Below, one piece after another: positions 18,274 to 27,067 of a DNA stretch of 46,149 nucleotides. Each line of letters starts with the position of its first letter. The first letter of the stretch is position 1. Location of the stretch: contig JAVHLY010000016.1 in assembly GCA_031081585.1 (NCBI GenBank), forward strand, positions 21,343 to 67,491, read 5' to 3'. This DNA is from Armatimonadota bacterium. Lineage in GTDB: Bacteria; Sysuimicrobiota; Sysuimicrobiia; Sysuimicrobiales; Humicultoraceae. The notes under the pieces were generated by a model, which did not search any database, was not told the origin of the DNA, and worked only from the letters and a program-made list of their open reading frames with translations. Position numbers and translations under genes: made by a program.

Positions 18274-18323
18274 GCGGATTCCACGCCGAGGCGGCGGAGG
18301 AGATCGCCTCCTGGCTGTGGAAG

Positions 18324-18827
18324 GTGAGCCGCGATCCCGGTCCCCACGGTCCGGCACTCCACATGGCCGTCCGCATCGACCCGATCGTCCTCAGCATCGC
18401 CCTGGTCGCCCTCGCTACCGTGCTGGCGGTGACGGCGCTCTTTCTCGTGGTGCTGCTTCGACGGCAGCTCCGCCTGGCACCCCGGCCTGCTCCCGACGAC
18501 CGCGGGACGGCAGATCGCCTCATGGCGGTCGAGCGACGCCTCGCGGACCTGGCCGACCAGGTCCGCGAAGTGCGCGACGCCCTCGACCGTACTGTGCAAC
18601 ACGTCGGCATGGTCCGCTACGATGCCTTTCAGGACCTTGGCGGGCAGATGAGCTTCAGCCTGGCGCTGCTCGACCGGCGGCGTACCGGCGTGGTGGTGAG
18701 CGTCCTGAACGGTCGGGACGGAAGCCGGGGCTATGCGAAGGCGGTCGTCGGTGGGCGCCCCACCCTCCCCCTGTCAGAGGAGGAGGCGGAGGCGGTCGCT
18801 CGGGCGCTCGGCACCCCGTCAGTCTGA
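18324..18827 (+). CDS. DUF4446-family membrane-anchored protein
   Basis: 167 aa. An N-terminal membrane helix (about residues 18-44, VLSIALVALATVLAVTALFL) is followed by a coiled-coil stretch (AVERRLADLADQVREVRDAL). The DUF4446 core comes next: GMVRYDAFQDLGGQMSFSLALLD, GVVVSVLNGRDGSRGYAK, and a C-terminal LSEEEAEAVARA. Function is unknown; the family is frequent beside parB in Bacillota, as here. The GTG at 18324 gives the full ORF; an ATG at 18363 directly before the membrane helix is an alternative start. Confidence 0.82.
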   Translation: MSRDPGPHGPALHMAVRIDPIVLSIALVALATVLAVTALFLVVLLRRQLRLAPRPAPDDRGTADRLMAVERRLADLADQVREVRDALDRTVQHVGMVRYDAFQDLGGQMSFSLALLDRRRTGVVVSVLNGRDGSRGYAKAVVGGRPTLPLSEEEAEAVARALGTPSV

Positions 18828-18956
18828 GGGGATCCCGGAGCCGCCGGCTGCGGCGCGGCGTCGGCGGCCGGGGCGCGCCCATCGGACACCGATGCGGGTT
18901 CGGCCTCGGGTGTCCGGCCGTTGACCCGCCCGGGGTGAGGTAGCGGAGCGCCGCCC

Positions 18957-19694
18957 GTGCTCTTCCGCGACCGACGCGAGGCCGGTGAGCGGCTGGGGGA
19001 AGCCCTGAGGGGCCTCGACCTGGCTGATCCGGTGGTCCTGGCCATTCCCCGGGGCGGCGTGATTGTCGGGGCGGCGGTCGCCGCAGCCCTCGCCGCTCCC
19101 CTCGACGTCATCGTCCCGCGCAAGTTGCGCGCGCCCGACAACCCCGAGCTGGCCATCGGGGCGGTGGCCCACGACGGCTCGGTGTACCTGGACCAGACGC
19201 TCCTCCACCTGCTGGGGGTGGACGACGCCTATGTCGCCGAGGAGGTCCGCCGCCAGCGTGAGGAGATCCGCCGCCGCCTCTTCCTGTACCGGGGACGGGA
19301 GGACTACCCCTCCATGGCCGCGCACACGGTGATCCTGGTCGACGACGGCATCGCCACCGGTGCTACGATGATCGCAGCAGCACGGGCCGTTCGGGCGATG
19401 CGGCCCGCTCAGACGGTGATCGCCATCCCGGTCGGTCCGCCGGACGGCGTGCAGCGGCTGGAACGGGAGGCCGATCGGGTGGTCGTCCTGGAGACCCCGC
19501 CGACCTTCTACGCGGTGGGCCAGTTCTACGAGGACTTCACCCAGACGACCGACGAGGAGGTCCTGGAGGCGCTGGGGCGCTCCGCCGGTGCCGCAGGTCC
19601 GGGGCCGGCGCGGGGCGCGGCGCCCGGCCGGGAGGACGGGGAGCGCCGGGAGGGGGAGGGCGGGCAGCATCGGCCAGGGGAGGGCGGGGCATGA
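18957..19694 (+). CDS. Phosphoribosyltransferase-family protein
   Basis: 245 aa. Type I PRTase fold: MLFRDRREAGERLGEAL at the N-terminus, IPRGGVIVGAAVA in the first lobe, and the PRPP-binding loop TVILVDDGIATGATM (two Asp, then GxATGAT). The segment DVIVPRKLRAPDNPELAIGAV is shared with the COG1926-type predicted PRTases often linked to stress proteins. The acceptor base is unknown. The last 35 residues are a Gly/Arg/Glu-rich tail. GTG start with AGCGGAG 8 nt upstream. gcvT starts 15 bp after its stop. Confidence 0.82.
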   Translation: MLFRDRREAGERLGEALRGLDLADPVVLAIPRGGVIVGAAVAAALAAPLDVIVPRKLRAPDNPELAIGAVAHDGSVYLDQTLLHLLGVDDAYVAEEVRRQREEIRRRLFLYRGREDYPSMAAHTVILVDDGIATGATMIAAARAVRAMRPAQTVIAIPVGPPDGVQRLEREADRVVVLETPPTFYAVGQFYEDFTQTTDEEVLEALGRSAGAAGPGPARGAAPGREDGERREGEGGQHRPGEGGA

Positions 19695-19709
19695 GTGAGG
19701 GACTGAATC

Positions 19710-20840
19710 GTGGGTGAAGCGACCACGCTGCGGCGGACGCCTCTCCACGCCGCGCACCTGGCGCTCGGGGCGCGGATGGTACCCTTCGCCGGGTGGGAGA
19801 TGCCGGTGCAGTACCGGGGGATCATGGAGGAGCACCTGGCGGTCCGCTCGCGGGCGGGGCTCTTCGACGTCTCCCACATGGGCGAGATCCTGGTCGAGGG
19901 GCCGGGCGCCCTGGAGACGCTCCAGCGCCTGCTCACCAACGACGTCGGGCGGCTGCGGGTCGGGCAGGGCCTGTACTCTCCTATGTGTGCACCGCACGGC
20001 GGCATCCTGGACGACCTCACCGCCTTCCGCGTGGGCGAGGAGCGCTACCTCCTCGTCGTGAACGCCGCCACCACGGCCAAGGACCTGGCCTGGGTGGCCG
20101 ACCACGGCGATCAGGCGGTCGTCCGCGACGTCTCGTCGGAGATGGCCCTGCTGGCCCTGCAGGGACCGGCCGCCGAGGTTATCCTGAGCCAGCTGACGCC
20201 GGCCCCGCTCGCGCGCCTGCGTCCCTTCGACGCGGTGCCGCGCACGACGGTGGCCGACCGGCCGGCCTTCCTCTCCCGCACCGGCTACACCGGCGAGGAC
20301 GGGTTCGAGATCGGCCCGGCCTGGGAGGACGCGCCCCCGGTGTGGGAGGCCCTCCTCGCCGCCGGCCAGCCCCTCGGGCTGCAGCCGGCCGGATTGGGAG
20401 CGCGCGACACGCTGCGGCTGGAGGCGGGTTTCATGCTCTACGGCAGCGACATCGACGAGACGACGACGCCGCTCGAGGCGCCGCTGGGGTGGACGGTGAG
20501 GTGGGAGAAGGGAGACTTCATCGGGCGGGCGGCGCTGCTGGCGCAGCGGGAGCGGGGGGTGGAGCGCCGGCTCGTCGGCTTCACCCTGGCGGAGCGCGCC
20601 ATCGCCAGGCACGGCTTCCCCATCCTGCGGGACGGCGCTACGGTCGGGCGCGTGACCAGCGGGACCTTCAGCCCGACGCTGCAGCGCAGCATCGGCCTGG
20701 GCTACGTCGCCGTGGTCCACGCGGAGCCGGGGACCCCGCTGGCCGTGGAGATCCGCGGCCGCCCCGTGCCGGGGGAGGTCACCCGCCTCCCCTTCTACCG
20801 GCGCCCGAAGGCAGAGCGGCCGGTCGCCGCGGGGCGCTGA
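19710..20840 (+). CDS. gcvT: Aminomethyltransferase (glycine cleavage system T protein)
   Basis: 376 aa, normal for GcvT. Transfers the methylene of aminomethyl-lipoyl-H protein to tetrahydrofolate, releasing ammonia. Motifs: PLHAAHLALGARMVPFAGWEMPVQY, GLFDVSHMGEI, a folate-site region DDLTAFRVGEERYLLVVNA, and SRTGYTGEDGFEI. GTG start with GAGGGA 7 nt upstream. First of a tight run gcvT-gcvH-gcvPA-gcvPB. No glycine riboswitch is seen upstream. Confidence 0.96.
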   Translation: MGEATTLRRTPLHAAHLALGARMVPFAGWEMPVQYRGIMEEHLAVRSRAGLFDVSHMGEILVEGPGALETLQRLLTNDVGRLRVGQGLYSPMCAPHGGILDDLTAFRVGEERYLLVVNAATTAKDLAWVADHGDQAVVRDVSSEMALLALQGPAAEVILSQLTPAPLARLRPFDAVPRTTVADRPAFLSRTGYTGEDGFEIGPAWEDAPPVWEALLAAGQPLGLQPAGLGARDTLRLEAGFMLYGSDIDETTTPLEAPLGWTVRWEKGDFIGRAALLAQRERGVERRLVGFTLAERAIARHGFPILRDGATVGRVTSGTFSPTLQRSIGLGYVAVVHAEPGTPLAVEIRGRPVPGEVTRLPFYRRPKAERPVAAGR

Positions 20841-20857
20841 CGGCGACGAGGTGGGCG

Positions 20858-21241
20858 ATGTTCCCTGAGGACCTCCGGTACACGAAGGAGCACGAGTGGG
20901 CGCGGCGCGAGGATGGGCGGATCCGTGTCGGCATCACCCGGTTCGCCGCCGACCGCCTCAGCGACGTCGTCTTCATCGAGCTCCCCCGTCCCGGCAGCAC
21001 GGTGACCCAGATGCAGACCTTCGGCGTGATCGAATCGGTGAAGGCCGTCTCTGACCTCTACGCCCCGGTCTCGGGGACGGTCGTCGAGGTGAACACGCAG
21101 CTGGCCGAGCGCCCCGAGCTGGTCAACCAGGACCCGTACGGAGCGGGGTGGATGCTGCTCCTGGAACCCAGCGACCCCACGGAGTGGGAGCGCCTGCTGT
21201 CGGCGGAGGAGTACCGGCGGCTCGTCGGCGAGGAGGCCTAG
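20858..21241 (+). CDS. gcvH: Glycine cleavage system H protein
   Basis: 127 aa, exact family size. Carries the lipoyl arm shuttling aminomethyl groups between P and T proteins. FPEDLRYTKEHEWAR opens the protein and the lipoylated Lys is K62 in GVIESVKAVSDLYAPVSG. The C-terminal NQDPYGAGWMLLLEPSD is typical. ATG at 20858, 17 bp after gcvT; no other start fits. No lipoate ligase or synthase is within the window. Confidence 0.96.
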   Translation: MFPEDLRYTKEHEWARREDGRIRVGITRFAADRLSDVVFIELPRPGSTVTQMQTFGVIESVKAVSDLYAPVSGTVVEVNTQLAERPELVNQDPYGAGWMLLLEPSDPTEWERLLSAEEYRRLVGEEA

Positions 21242-21243
21242 CG

Positions 21244-22623
21244 GTGGCCCGCGCCTGGGTGCCCCACAGGTACCTGCCGCTGACCGAGGCGGACCGCGCG
21301 CAGATGCTGGCGACGATCGGTGTGGCCGACGTGGAGGACCTCTTCGCCGACATCCCGGCGAGCGTGCGGCTGCTGCGGGACCTCCGCCTTCCCCCCGCCC
21401 CCAGCGACGCCGAGCTGCTGGCGGAGCTGCGCGCGTTCAGCGGCCAGAACGCCGACGCGGACCGCTACGTCTGCTTCCTCGGGGCCGGCGCCTACGACCA
21501 CTTCATCCCCAGCGTCGTCTGGCACCTGGCCGGGCGCGCGGAGTTCGTCACCGCCTACACCCCCTACCAGGCCGAGCTGATGCAGGGAGAGCTGCAGGCC
21601 ACCTACGAGTACCAGAGCCTGCTGTGTGCCCTGACCGGCATGGAGGTGGCCAACGCCTCCATGTACGACGGGGCCAGCGCGACCGCGGAGGCGGCCGTCA
21701 TGGCGCGTGACCTCACGCGGCGCTCCGGCATCCTCCTGTCCACCGCGGTCCACCCCGAGTACCGCCAGGTGCTGCGCACCTACACCGCCCCGCTGGGGCT
21801 CACCGTGACCGACCTGCCGCACGAGGGCGGGGTCACGACCCCGCAGGCGGTGCGCGACGCCCTGGACGGCGAGACCGCGGCCGTCGTCGTCCAGCACCCC
21901 AACTTCTTCGGCCGCCTGGAGGAGGTGCGGGCGCTGGCGGAGGCCGCCCACGCCGCCGGCGCGTTGTTGGTGGTGGCGGTGGCCGATCCGGTGGCCTACG
22001 GGCTGCTGCAGCCGCCGGGGGCGCTCGGCGCCGACATCGTCGCCGGCGAGGGGCAGCCGCTCGGCAACCACCTGAACTTCGGCGGTCCCTACCTGGGCAT
22101 GCTGGCCACGCGCGAGGCCTTCGTGCGCCGTATGCCCGGACGTCTCGTCGGCGCGACGGTCGACGCGCGTGGCCGTCGCGGCTTCGTCCTCACCCTGCAG
22201 ACCCGCGAGCAGCACATCCGGCGCGAGCGGGCGACGAGCAACATCTGCACCAACGAGGCCCTCAACGCCCTGGCGGCCGCCGTCTACATGGCGGCGCTGG
22301 GGCCGCACGGCCTGCGCCAGGTGGCGGAAGCATGCGTCCGCAAGGCCCACTACGCGCGGGAGCGCCTGTGCGCCCTGCCCGGGTTCGGCCTGGCCTTCCC
22401 CGGCCCGACGTTCCACGAGTTCGTCCTCACTTGCCCGCTGCCGCCCGAGCGGCTGAACGACGGGCTCCAGTCCCGAGGGATCCTGGGGGGACTGCCGCTC
22501 GGCCCCTGCTACCCGGACCTCGACCACGGCTGGCTCCTCTGCGTGACCGAGATGCGCACCCGGGCGGAGATCGACCGGCTGGTGGAGGCGGTGGCGGAGA
22601 TCGCCGAGGAGGACGTCCGATGA
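21244..22623 (+). CDS. gcvPA: Glycine dehydrogenase (decarboxylating) subunit 1
   Basis: 459 aa, N-terminal half of the P protein as found in the split form of Bacillota and many thermophiles. Begins [21 protein letters not shown]. Family signatures: [35 protein letters not shown], and [17 protein letters not shown]. It lacks the PLP lysine, which sits on subunit 2. GTG at 21244 is two bases after the gcvH stop with GGAGG upstream; the frame is open further into gcvH but without homology. Stop overlaps the gcvPB start (ATGA). Confidence 0.95.
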   Translation: MARAWVPHRYLPLTEADRAQMLATIGVADVEDLFADIPASVRLLRDLRLPPAPSDAELLAELRAFSGQNADADRYVCFLGAGAYDHFIPSVVWHLAGRAEFVTAYTPYQAELMQGELQATYEYQSLLCALTGMEVANASMYDGASATAEAAVMARDLTRRSGILLSTAVHPEYRQVLRTYTAPLGLTVTDLPHEGGVTTPQAVRDALDGETAAVVVQHPNFFGRLEEVRALAEAAHAAGALLVVAVADPVAYGLLQPPGALGADIVAGEGQPLGNHLNFGGPYLGMLATREAFVRRMPGRLVGATVDARGRRGFVLTLQTREQHIRRERATSNICTNEALNALAAAVYMAALGPHGLRQVAEACVRKAHYARERLCALPGFGLAFPGPTFHEFVLTCPLPPERLNDGLQSRGILGGLPLGPCYPDLDHGWLLCVTEMRTRAEIDRLVEAVAEIAEEDVR

Positions 22624-24161
22624 CGGAGCACCACGGGATCGCCTCGGCCGGGGTGAGCGCCCCGCCGCAGGAGGCGCCGCGCCGGCCGGACGCGGACGGG
22701 ATCCCGCTGCTCATCGAGCAGAGCGCCCCGGGTCGTCGGGCCGCCGCCCCGCCGGCGAGCGACGTGCCCCCCGTGCCGCTCGAGGCCATCCTCCCCCCGG
22801 CCGTCCTGCGCCCCACGCCGCCGCCGCTGCCGGAGGTGAGTGAGCTCGACCTGGTGCGCCACTACACCCGCCTCTCCCACCGCAACTACGCGGTGGATCT
22901 GGGGTTCTACCCGCTGGGGTCGTGCACGATGAAGTACAACCCCAAGGTCAATGAGGACGCGGCGCGCCTGCCGGGCTTCGCCCGCCTCCACCCCTACACC
23001 CCCGGGCCGCTGGCCCAGGGGGCGCTGCGGCTCATGGCGGAACTGGAGGCGATGCTGGCCGAGATTACCGGCATGGACCGTGTCACCTTCCAGCCCGCCG
23101 CGGGCGCGCACGGGGAGCTGACGGCGCTCCTGATGGTCCGGGCCTACTTCGCCGACCGCGGGGAGCGTCAGCGCACGCGCGTGGCCGTCCCCGACTCGGC
23201 CCACGGCACCAACCCGGCGTCGGCGGCGATGTGCGGCTACGAGGTCCTCACCGTGCCCAGCGACCGGCGCGGCAACATCGACGTCGAGGCGCTGCGGCGC
23301 ATGGCCGACGGGCGCCTGGCCGCCCTCATGCTCACCAACCCCAACACGCTGGGGCTTTTCGAGGAACGCATCCTCGAGGTGGCCGAGCTGGTGCACGGGG
23401 TCGGGGCCCAGCTCTACCTGGACGGCGCGAACTTCAATGCCATGCTGGGGATCACCCGGCCGGGCGACCAGGGGTTCGACCTGATGCACACCAACCTGCA
23501 CAAGACCTTCAGCACCCCGCACGGTGGCGGGGGGCCGGGCGCGGGGCCGGTGGCGGTGAAGGCCCACCTGGCGCCCTACCTGCCGGTCCCGGTGGTGGAG
23601 CGCGACGGCGACGGCTACCGGCTGGACTACGACCGCCCGAAGTCGATCGGCCGCGTGCGGGCCTTCTACGGGAACTTCGCCGTGCTGGTGCGCGCCTACG
23701 CCTACATCCGCGCCTACGGACCGCTGCTGCGCCAGGTCTCCGAGGCGGCCGTCCTCAACGCCAACTACCTGCTGGCGCTGCTGCGCGACGCCTTCGACCT
23801 TCCCTACGACCGGCCGTGCAAGCACGAGTTCGTCCTCTCCGGCCGGCGGCAGAAGCGGGAGTCCGGGGTCACCACGCGGGACATCGCCAAGCGCCTCCTC
23901 GACTACGGCTTCCACGCGCCGACGATCTACTTCCCGCTCATCGTGGAGGAGGCCATCATGGTCGAGCCCACCGAGACCGAGAGCCGCGAGACCCTGGAGG
24001 CCTTCGCCCGGGCCATGCTGGCTGTGGCGGAGGAATGCCGCACGCAGCCCGACTTGGTGCGCACCGCCCCGCACACCACGCCCGTGGCGCGGCTGGACGA
24101 GGTCACCGCCGCGCGCCGCCCCAACCTGCGCTGGCGGTTGCCGGAAGACCCCCCGGCGTGA
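22620..24161 (+). CDS. gcvPB: Glycine dehydrogenase (decarboxylating) subunit 2
   Basis: 513 aa. PLP-bearing half of P protein; decarboxylates glycine and passes the aminomethyl group to GcvH. PLP lysine K295 in [36 protein letters not shown] and [15 protein letters not shown] are further signatures. The N-terminal 75 residues are Pro/Ala-rich, with a conserved [14 protein letters not shown] segment. ATG overlaps the gcvPA stop by 4 nt and its own stop overlaps the next gene as GTGA, so three genes are translationally coupled. Confidence 0.96.
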   Translation: MTEHHGIASAGVSAPPQEAPRRPDADGIPLLIEQSAPGRRAAAPPASDVPPVPLEAILPPAVLRPTPPPLPEVSELDLVRHYTRLSHRNYAVDLGFYPLGSCTMKYNPKVNEDAARLPGFARLHPYTPGPLAQGALRLMAELEAMLAEITGMDRVTFQPAAGAHGELTALLMVRAYFADRGERQRTRVAVPDSAHGTNPASAAMCGYEVLTVPSDRRGNIDVEALRRMADGRLAALMLTNPNTLGLFEERILEVAELVHGVGAQLYLDGANFNAMLGITRPGDQGFDLMHTNLHKTFSTPHGGGGPGAGPVAVKAHLAPYLPVPVVERDGDGYRLDYDRPKSIGRVRAFYGNFAVLVRAYAYIRAYGPLLRQVSEAAVLNANYLLALLRDAFDLPYDRPCKHEFVLSGRRQKRESGVTTRDIAKRLLDYGFHAPTIYFPLIVEEAIMVEPTETESRETLEAFARAMLAVAEECRTQPDLVRTAPHTTPVARLDEVTAARRPNLRWRLPEDPPA

Positions 24162-25144
24162 CGGACGCGCCAGGCGCCGAGCGGGGTGGGGCGGCGGCCA
24201 GCGCTGTCGCGCTGACGCTGGAGGCCATCCGGGCGGCGCGCGAGCGCATCGCCCCGCACGTCCTGCGCACGCCCCTCCTGCCCTTCCACCCGCAGCCGGG
24301 GATCTGGCTCAAGGTGGAGGGAGTCCAGCCCACCGGCTCCTTCAAGGTGCGGGGGGCGGCGAGCCACCTCACCACGCTGTCACCCGGGCGCGGGGTTATC
24401 ACCGCCTCTTCGGGCAACCACGGACAGGCGGTGGCCTACGTGGCCGCACGCCTCGGCCGGCCCGCCACGGTGGTCGTCCCCGAGGACGTTCCGGCGGTGA
24501 AGGCCGAGGGGATCGCCCGCTGGGGCGCGCGCCTCCTGCGCCACGGGCGCACCAGCGAGGAGCGGATCCGGCTGGCCCTGGACCTGGCCGAGCGCGAAGG
24601 GCTGGCCTACGTCCCGCCGTTTGACGACCCGCTGGTCATGGCAGGGCAAGGCACCGTGGGTCTGGAGATCGTGGAGGACCTGCCGGAGGTGCGGGCGGTG
24701 CTGGTGCCGGTGAGCGGTGGAGGGCTCATCTCCGGGGTCGCGGTGGCGGTCAAGGGGCTGCGCCCCCAGACGGCCGTCCTGGGCATTGAACCGGCCCTGC
24801 TACCCCGGTTTGCCCGCTCCCGCGCCGCCGGACGCCCTGTCCGGCTCCCCTTTGCTCCGACGGTGGCAGACGGCCTGCGCGTCCTGGAGCCCGGTCGCCT
24901 CACCTGGGAGGTGACCCGGGTCTGCGTCGACGACTTCGTGGCGGTGCCGGAGGAGGCCATCCTGGAGGCGGTGCGCCGCCTCCTCCTCGAGGCGCGGCTA
25001 GTGGTGGAGCCGTCGGGGGCGGTCGGGCTGGCTGCGCTCCTCAGCGGAACCGTCGACGTGCCCCGCGCCGCCGTGATCGTGCTGTCCGGCAGCAACGTGG
25101 ACCCGGACCTGCTCGCTCGGGTGCTGGCGCGGTCCACGCTCTAA
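24158..25144 (+). CDS. PLP-dependent threonine/serine dehydratase family protein
   Basis: 328 aa, fold-type II. PLP lysine K63 in [29 protein letters not shown] binds the substrate carboxylate; [11 protein letters not shown] is the PLP-phosphate glycine loop; and [14 protein letters not shown] is the usual C-terminal signature. There is no ACT regulatory domain, so it is a catabolic-type threonine/serine ammonia-lyase or a serine racemase; sequence alone does not decide. GTGA overlap with gcvPB implies a joint role with glycine cleavage: serine or threonine to 2-oxo acid plus ammonia. Confidence 0.9.
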   Translation: MTDAPGAERGGAAASAVALTLEAIRAARERIAPHVLRTPLLPFHPQPGIWLKVEGVQPTGSFKVRGAASHLTTLSPGRGVITASSGNHGQAVAYVAARLGRPATVVVPEDVPAVKAEGIARWGARLLRHGRTSEERIRLALDLAEREGLAYVPPFDDPLVMAGQGTVGLEIVEDLPEVRAVLVPVSGGGLISGVAVAVKGLRPQTAVLGIEPALLPRFARSRAAGRPVRLPFAPTVADGLRVLEPGRLTWEVTRVCVDDFVAVPEEAILEAVRRLLLEARLVVEPSGAVGLAALLSGTVDVPRAAVIVLSGSNVDPDLLARVLARSTL

Positions 25145-25195
25145 CCGGTCGGTCGCTCTCCCCGTCAGCTCCTCGGGCTTCCCTGCGTCAGTTGT

Positions 25196-25218
25196 GAGCC
25201 TGGAGCGTGCTCAGGCTC
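25196..25218 (+). terminator. Hairpin downstream of the gcv-dehydratase operon
   Basis: GAGCCTGGAGC pairs with GCTCAGGCTC across a 2-nt loop with one bulged G, 51 bp after the dehydratase stop. No T-run follows, so termination is uncertain. The rest of the 319-bp gap (25145-25463) holds the lexA control region and nothing coding that I can support. Confidence 0.35.
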
Positions 25219-25306
25219 GGCGCCAAGGAGCTCCTGCGGGTGCGTCCCCTTCAAGATTGCGCTCTGACGCGTCTGGCCCCGCGCGAGGCCGTGTGAGGGA
25301 GAAAAT

Positions 25307-25320
25307 CGTACATCTGTTCG
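25307..25320. promoter_or_regulatory. LexA (SOS) box 1
   Basis: CGTACATCTGTTCG matches the Gram-positive-type LexA consensus CGAACRNRYGTTCG at nearly all fixed positions (CG-AC-----GTTCG). It lies 157 bp upstream of lexA and 33 bp (about three helical turns) from a second box. Confidence 0.72.
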
Positions 25321-25339
25321 CTAAACCAGGGTTGCTGTT

Positions 25340-25353
25340 CGTACGTGTGTTCG
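25340..25353. promoter_or_regulatory. LexA (SOS) box 2
   Basis: CGTACGTGTGTTCG, same pattern as box 1. It falls between a possible -35 (TTGCTG, 25332-25337) and -10 (CATACG, 25355-25360) with 17-bp spacing, so bound LexA would block this promoter. The promoter hexamers themselves are weak. Confidence 0.75.
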
Positions 25354-25463
25354 GCATACGCTTGTCCCGACGAGAGGCCACCCTGCCGTGGCAGGCGGCC
25401 CGGAGGCCATTCAGGAGGGCCCGGTCCGGGCACGGTTGAGAGGCTCGAGGAGGCAGCAAAGAG

Positions 25464-26090
25464 ATGGGCGGGCGGCTGACCCAGCGTCAGCAGCAGATCC
25501 TGCAATACGTCGCCACCTGCATCCGCCGCTCCGGCTACGTCCCCTCGGTCCGCGAGGTGGGCAGGGCGGTGGGGTTGCGCTCCCCGTCCACGGTCCACCA
25601 GCACCTGGTGGCGTTGGAACGCAAGGGCTACATCCGCCGGCACGGCGACCGCATGCGGGTGCTCCAGATCACCGACCGCAGCGCGCTGCGTGACCTCGAG
25701 GAGACGGTCGCCCTGCCGCTGGTGGGGCGGGTCTCGGCCGGGCTGCCGGTGCTGGCCGAGGAGCACGTGGAGGACATGATCCCTGTGCCCCGGCGCTTCG
25801 TGGGGTGGCAGGAGGAGTGCTTCCTGCTCACCGTCCGTGGCGACAGCATGGTCGGGGCGGGGATCCTGCCGGGCGACCTCGTCATCGTCCGCTGCCAGCA
25901 GACTGCGCAGCCCGGGGACATCGTCGTGGCGCTCTACGGGGAGGAGGCTACCGTGAAGCGCCTGGCCCGCGAGGGGGAGCAGCTCGTGCTCAGGGCCGAG
26001 CACCCGGCCTACCCGGTGCTGCGGGGGACGTTCGAGATCATCGGCAAGGTGGTGGGGCTTCTGCGTGGATACCACGAGGCGCGGGGATGA
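25464..26090 (+). CDS. lexA: SOS repressor LexA
   Basis: 208 aa. N-terminal winged helix: LTQRQQQILQYVATCIRRSG then PSVREVGRAVGLRSPSTVHQHL. Self-cleavage site Ala92-Gly93 in LVGRVSAGLPV. Catalytic Ser128 in RGDSMVGAGILPGD and Lys165 in EEATVKRL, so the protease is intact. RecA-stimulated autocleavage relieves repression of DNA-damage genes. Two LexA boxes upstream show autoregulation. Its stop overlaps the start of a small membrane protein (ATGA). ATG has AGCAAAGAG upstream. Confidence 0.96.
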   Translation: MGGRLTQRQQQILQYVATCIRRSGYVPSVREVGRAVGLRSPSTVHQHLVALERKGYIRRHGDRMRVLQITDRSALRDLEETVALPLVGRVSAGLPVLAEEHVEDMIPVPRRFVGWQEECFLLTVRGDSMVGAGILPGDLVIVRCQQTAQPGDIVVALYGEEATVKRLAREGEQLVLRAEHPAYPVLRGTFEIIGKVVGLLRGYHEARG

Positions 26091-26278
26091 GCGCGGGGCC
26101 GGCGGTCGCCAGACGCCTCGCCTACCGCGCGGCACCGTCGGCGCGGCCGGCGCCCCCGCGCCGGCGGGCGGTGTGGGAGCGGCTCCTGGACGACGAGCAG
26201 GCCCTGCGGCTCAAGGCGTTGCTCTTCCTTGTCCTCCTGCTGGTCACCGCCTGGTGGGAAGGTCCCCTCCGGCCTTGA
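26087..26278 (+). CDS. Small single-helix membrane protein in the lexA operon
   Basis: 63 aa, no family recognised. Residues 1-40 are Arg/Ala/Pro-rich and positively charged, including ERLLDDEQALRLK. Residues about 42-57 (LKALLFLVLLLVTAWW) form a membrane helix, leaving five residues beyond it. Charge distribution predicts N-in, C-out. The ATG overlaps the lexA stop by 4 nt (ATGA), so it should be made with LexA and rise after DNA damage. By position and build it recalls SOS division inhibitors (YneA beside lexA in Bacillus; SidA in Caulobacter), but there is no sequence similarity that I can see. Confidence 0.6.
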   Translation: MSAGPAVARRLAYRAAPSARPAPPRRRAVWERLLDDEQALRLKALLFLVLLLVTAWWEGPLRP

Positions 26279-26328
26279 CCCGGCTCGACCCACCCCAGGC
26301 AGGGCCCTTGCGACGCGGTTGAGCCGGG
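26279..26328 (+). terminator. Long-stem hairpin directly after the lexA operon
   Basis: CCCGGCTCGACC (26279-26290) pairs with GGTTGAGCCGGG (26317-26328), 12 bp with one G-U, around a 26-nt loop. It starts at the base after the stop codon of the small membrane gene. It is followed by CCTCTC rather than a U-run. Confidence 0.42.
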
Positions 26329-26409
26329 CCTCTCGACACGTGGGGGGGGTCCCCACCCGGGGCCGTCCCACCCTAGGAGACCACACCGCAGGCGCCGAAG
26401 CCCCGCTGC

Positions 26410-26934
26410 GTGGGCGAGGCCGACGCACGGCCGCACCTGGAGGCCGGGGAGGACGCGCTCCGACGGGAGGCCTGGCCGGAGGCCGAGGCCGCCTTCCGCG
26501 AGGCCGTGGCGAAGCACCCCGACTCGGCCGTGGCCTACAGCAAGCTGGGCGTGGCGCTGGCACGGCAGGGCCGGTACGAGGAGGCCCTCCAGGTCCTCCA
26601 GGTGGCGGTGGCGCTCAACCCCCGGTACGCCGCCGCCTACAGCAACCTGGGCAACGTCTACCGCGAGCTGGGGCGGCGCGACGAGGCACTGCGCGCCTAC
26701 GAGCGGGCCATCGAGGTCGACCCGGACTACTGGGTGGCCCACCAGAACCTGGGCGTCCTCTACAAGGAGATGGGGCGCGTCGGCGATGCCGTGCGGGAGT
26801 TCAAGAAGGCCACGCGGCTCTCCATGCGTGCGCCCGCCGGTGCCCCCCGTCGCGGCTGCCTGGGGCCGGCTGCGGCCATCGCCCTCCTGGGTGCTGCCCT
26901 CCTCCTCACGCCGCTGCTCCTCTCCGCGCGCTGA
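26410..26934 (+). CDS. TPR-repeat protein with C-terminal membrane anchor
   Basis: 174 aa. Four consecutive tetratricopeptide repeats (about residues 7-135), e.g. AYSKLGVALARQGRYEEALQ, AYSNLGNVYRELGRRDEALR and AHQNLGVLYKEMGRVGDAVR, each with the W/L-G-A-P-type positions. The last 30 residues include a hydrophobic stretch (PAAAIALLGAALLLTPLLL) that would tail-anchor it, with the repeats in the cytoplasm. A scaffold for protein-protein contacts; partners unknown. GTG start at 26410 without a good ribosome-binding site, so the exact start is uncertain. Confidence 0.75.
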   Translation: MGEADARPHLEAGEDALRREAWPEAEAAFREAVAKHPDSAVAYSKLGVALARQGRYEEALQVLQVAVALNPRYAAAYSNLGNVYRELGRRDEALRAYERAIEVDPDYWVAHQNLGVLYKEMGRVGDAVREFKKATRLSMRAPAGAPRRGCLGPAAAIALLGAALLLTPLLLSAR

Positions 26935-26972
26935 GGGCCCCCCGCAGGGCACGTTTGGCCCATCAGGGAATG

Positions 26973-27002
26973 TTGGGCAGCGGGCGGGCGTTACGCTATG
27001 GT
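26973..27002 (+). promoter_or_regulatory. Probable trxA promoter
   Basis: TTGGGC (26973-26978), 18-bp spacer, TATGGT (26997-27002). The -10 lies inside the small inverted repeat CGCTATGGTAGCG, which could bind a regulator. The TSS would be about 60 nt before the trxA ATG. Confidence 0.45.
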
Positions 27003-27067
27003 AGCGGGGGAGCTGCGCGGTGTGCTCCCGTCCGCAGGACGGTGACCGTAGGAGGAGCGAGGGACGC

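Noticed and set aside
18828-18956. Glycine riboswitch ahead of the gcv genes
   Set aside because: gcvT is 15 bp behind the PRTase gene and the 129-bp gap before the PRTase lacks a tandem aptamer pattern; only a small hairpin around CGGACACC/GGTGTCCG is seen.
18819-20720. 633-codon minus-strand frame over the PRTase and gcvT
   Set aside because: Antisense to two well-supported genes; no domain.
22509-24074. 521-codon minus-strand frame over gcvPA/gcvPB
   Set aside because: Antisense shadow of glycine dehydrogenase.
25194-25439. 81-codon plus-strand frame upstream of lexA
   Set aside because: Covers the two LexA boxes and the likely promoter; no homology and no ribosome-binding site.
26339-26365. 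G-run/C-run hairpin as a second terminator before the TPR gene
   Set aside because: Homopolymeric G and C runs pair trivially in this composition; no T-run follows.
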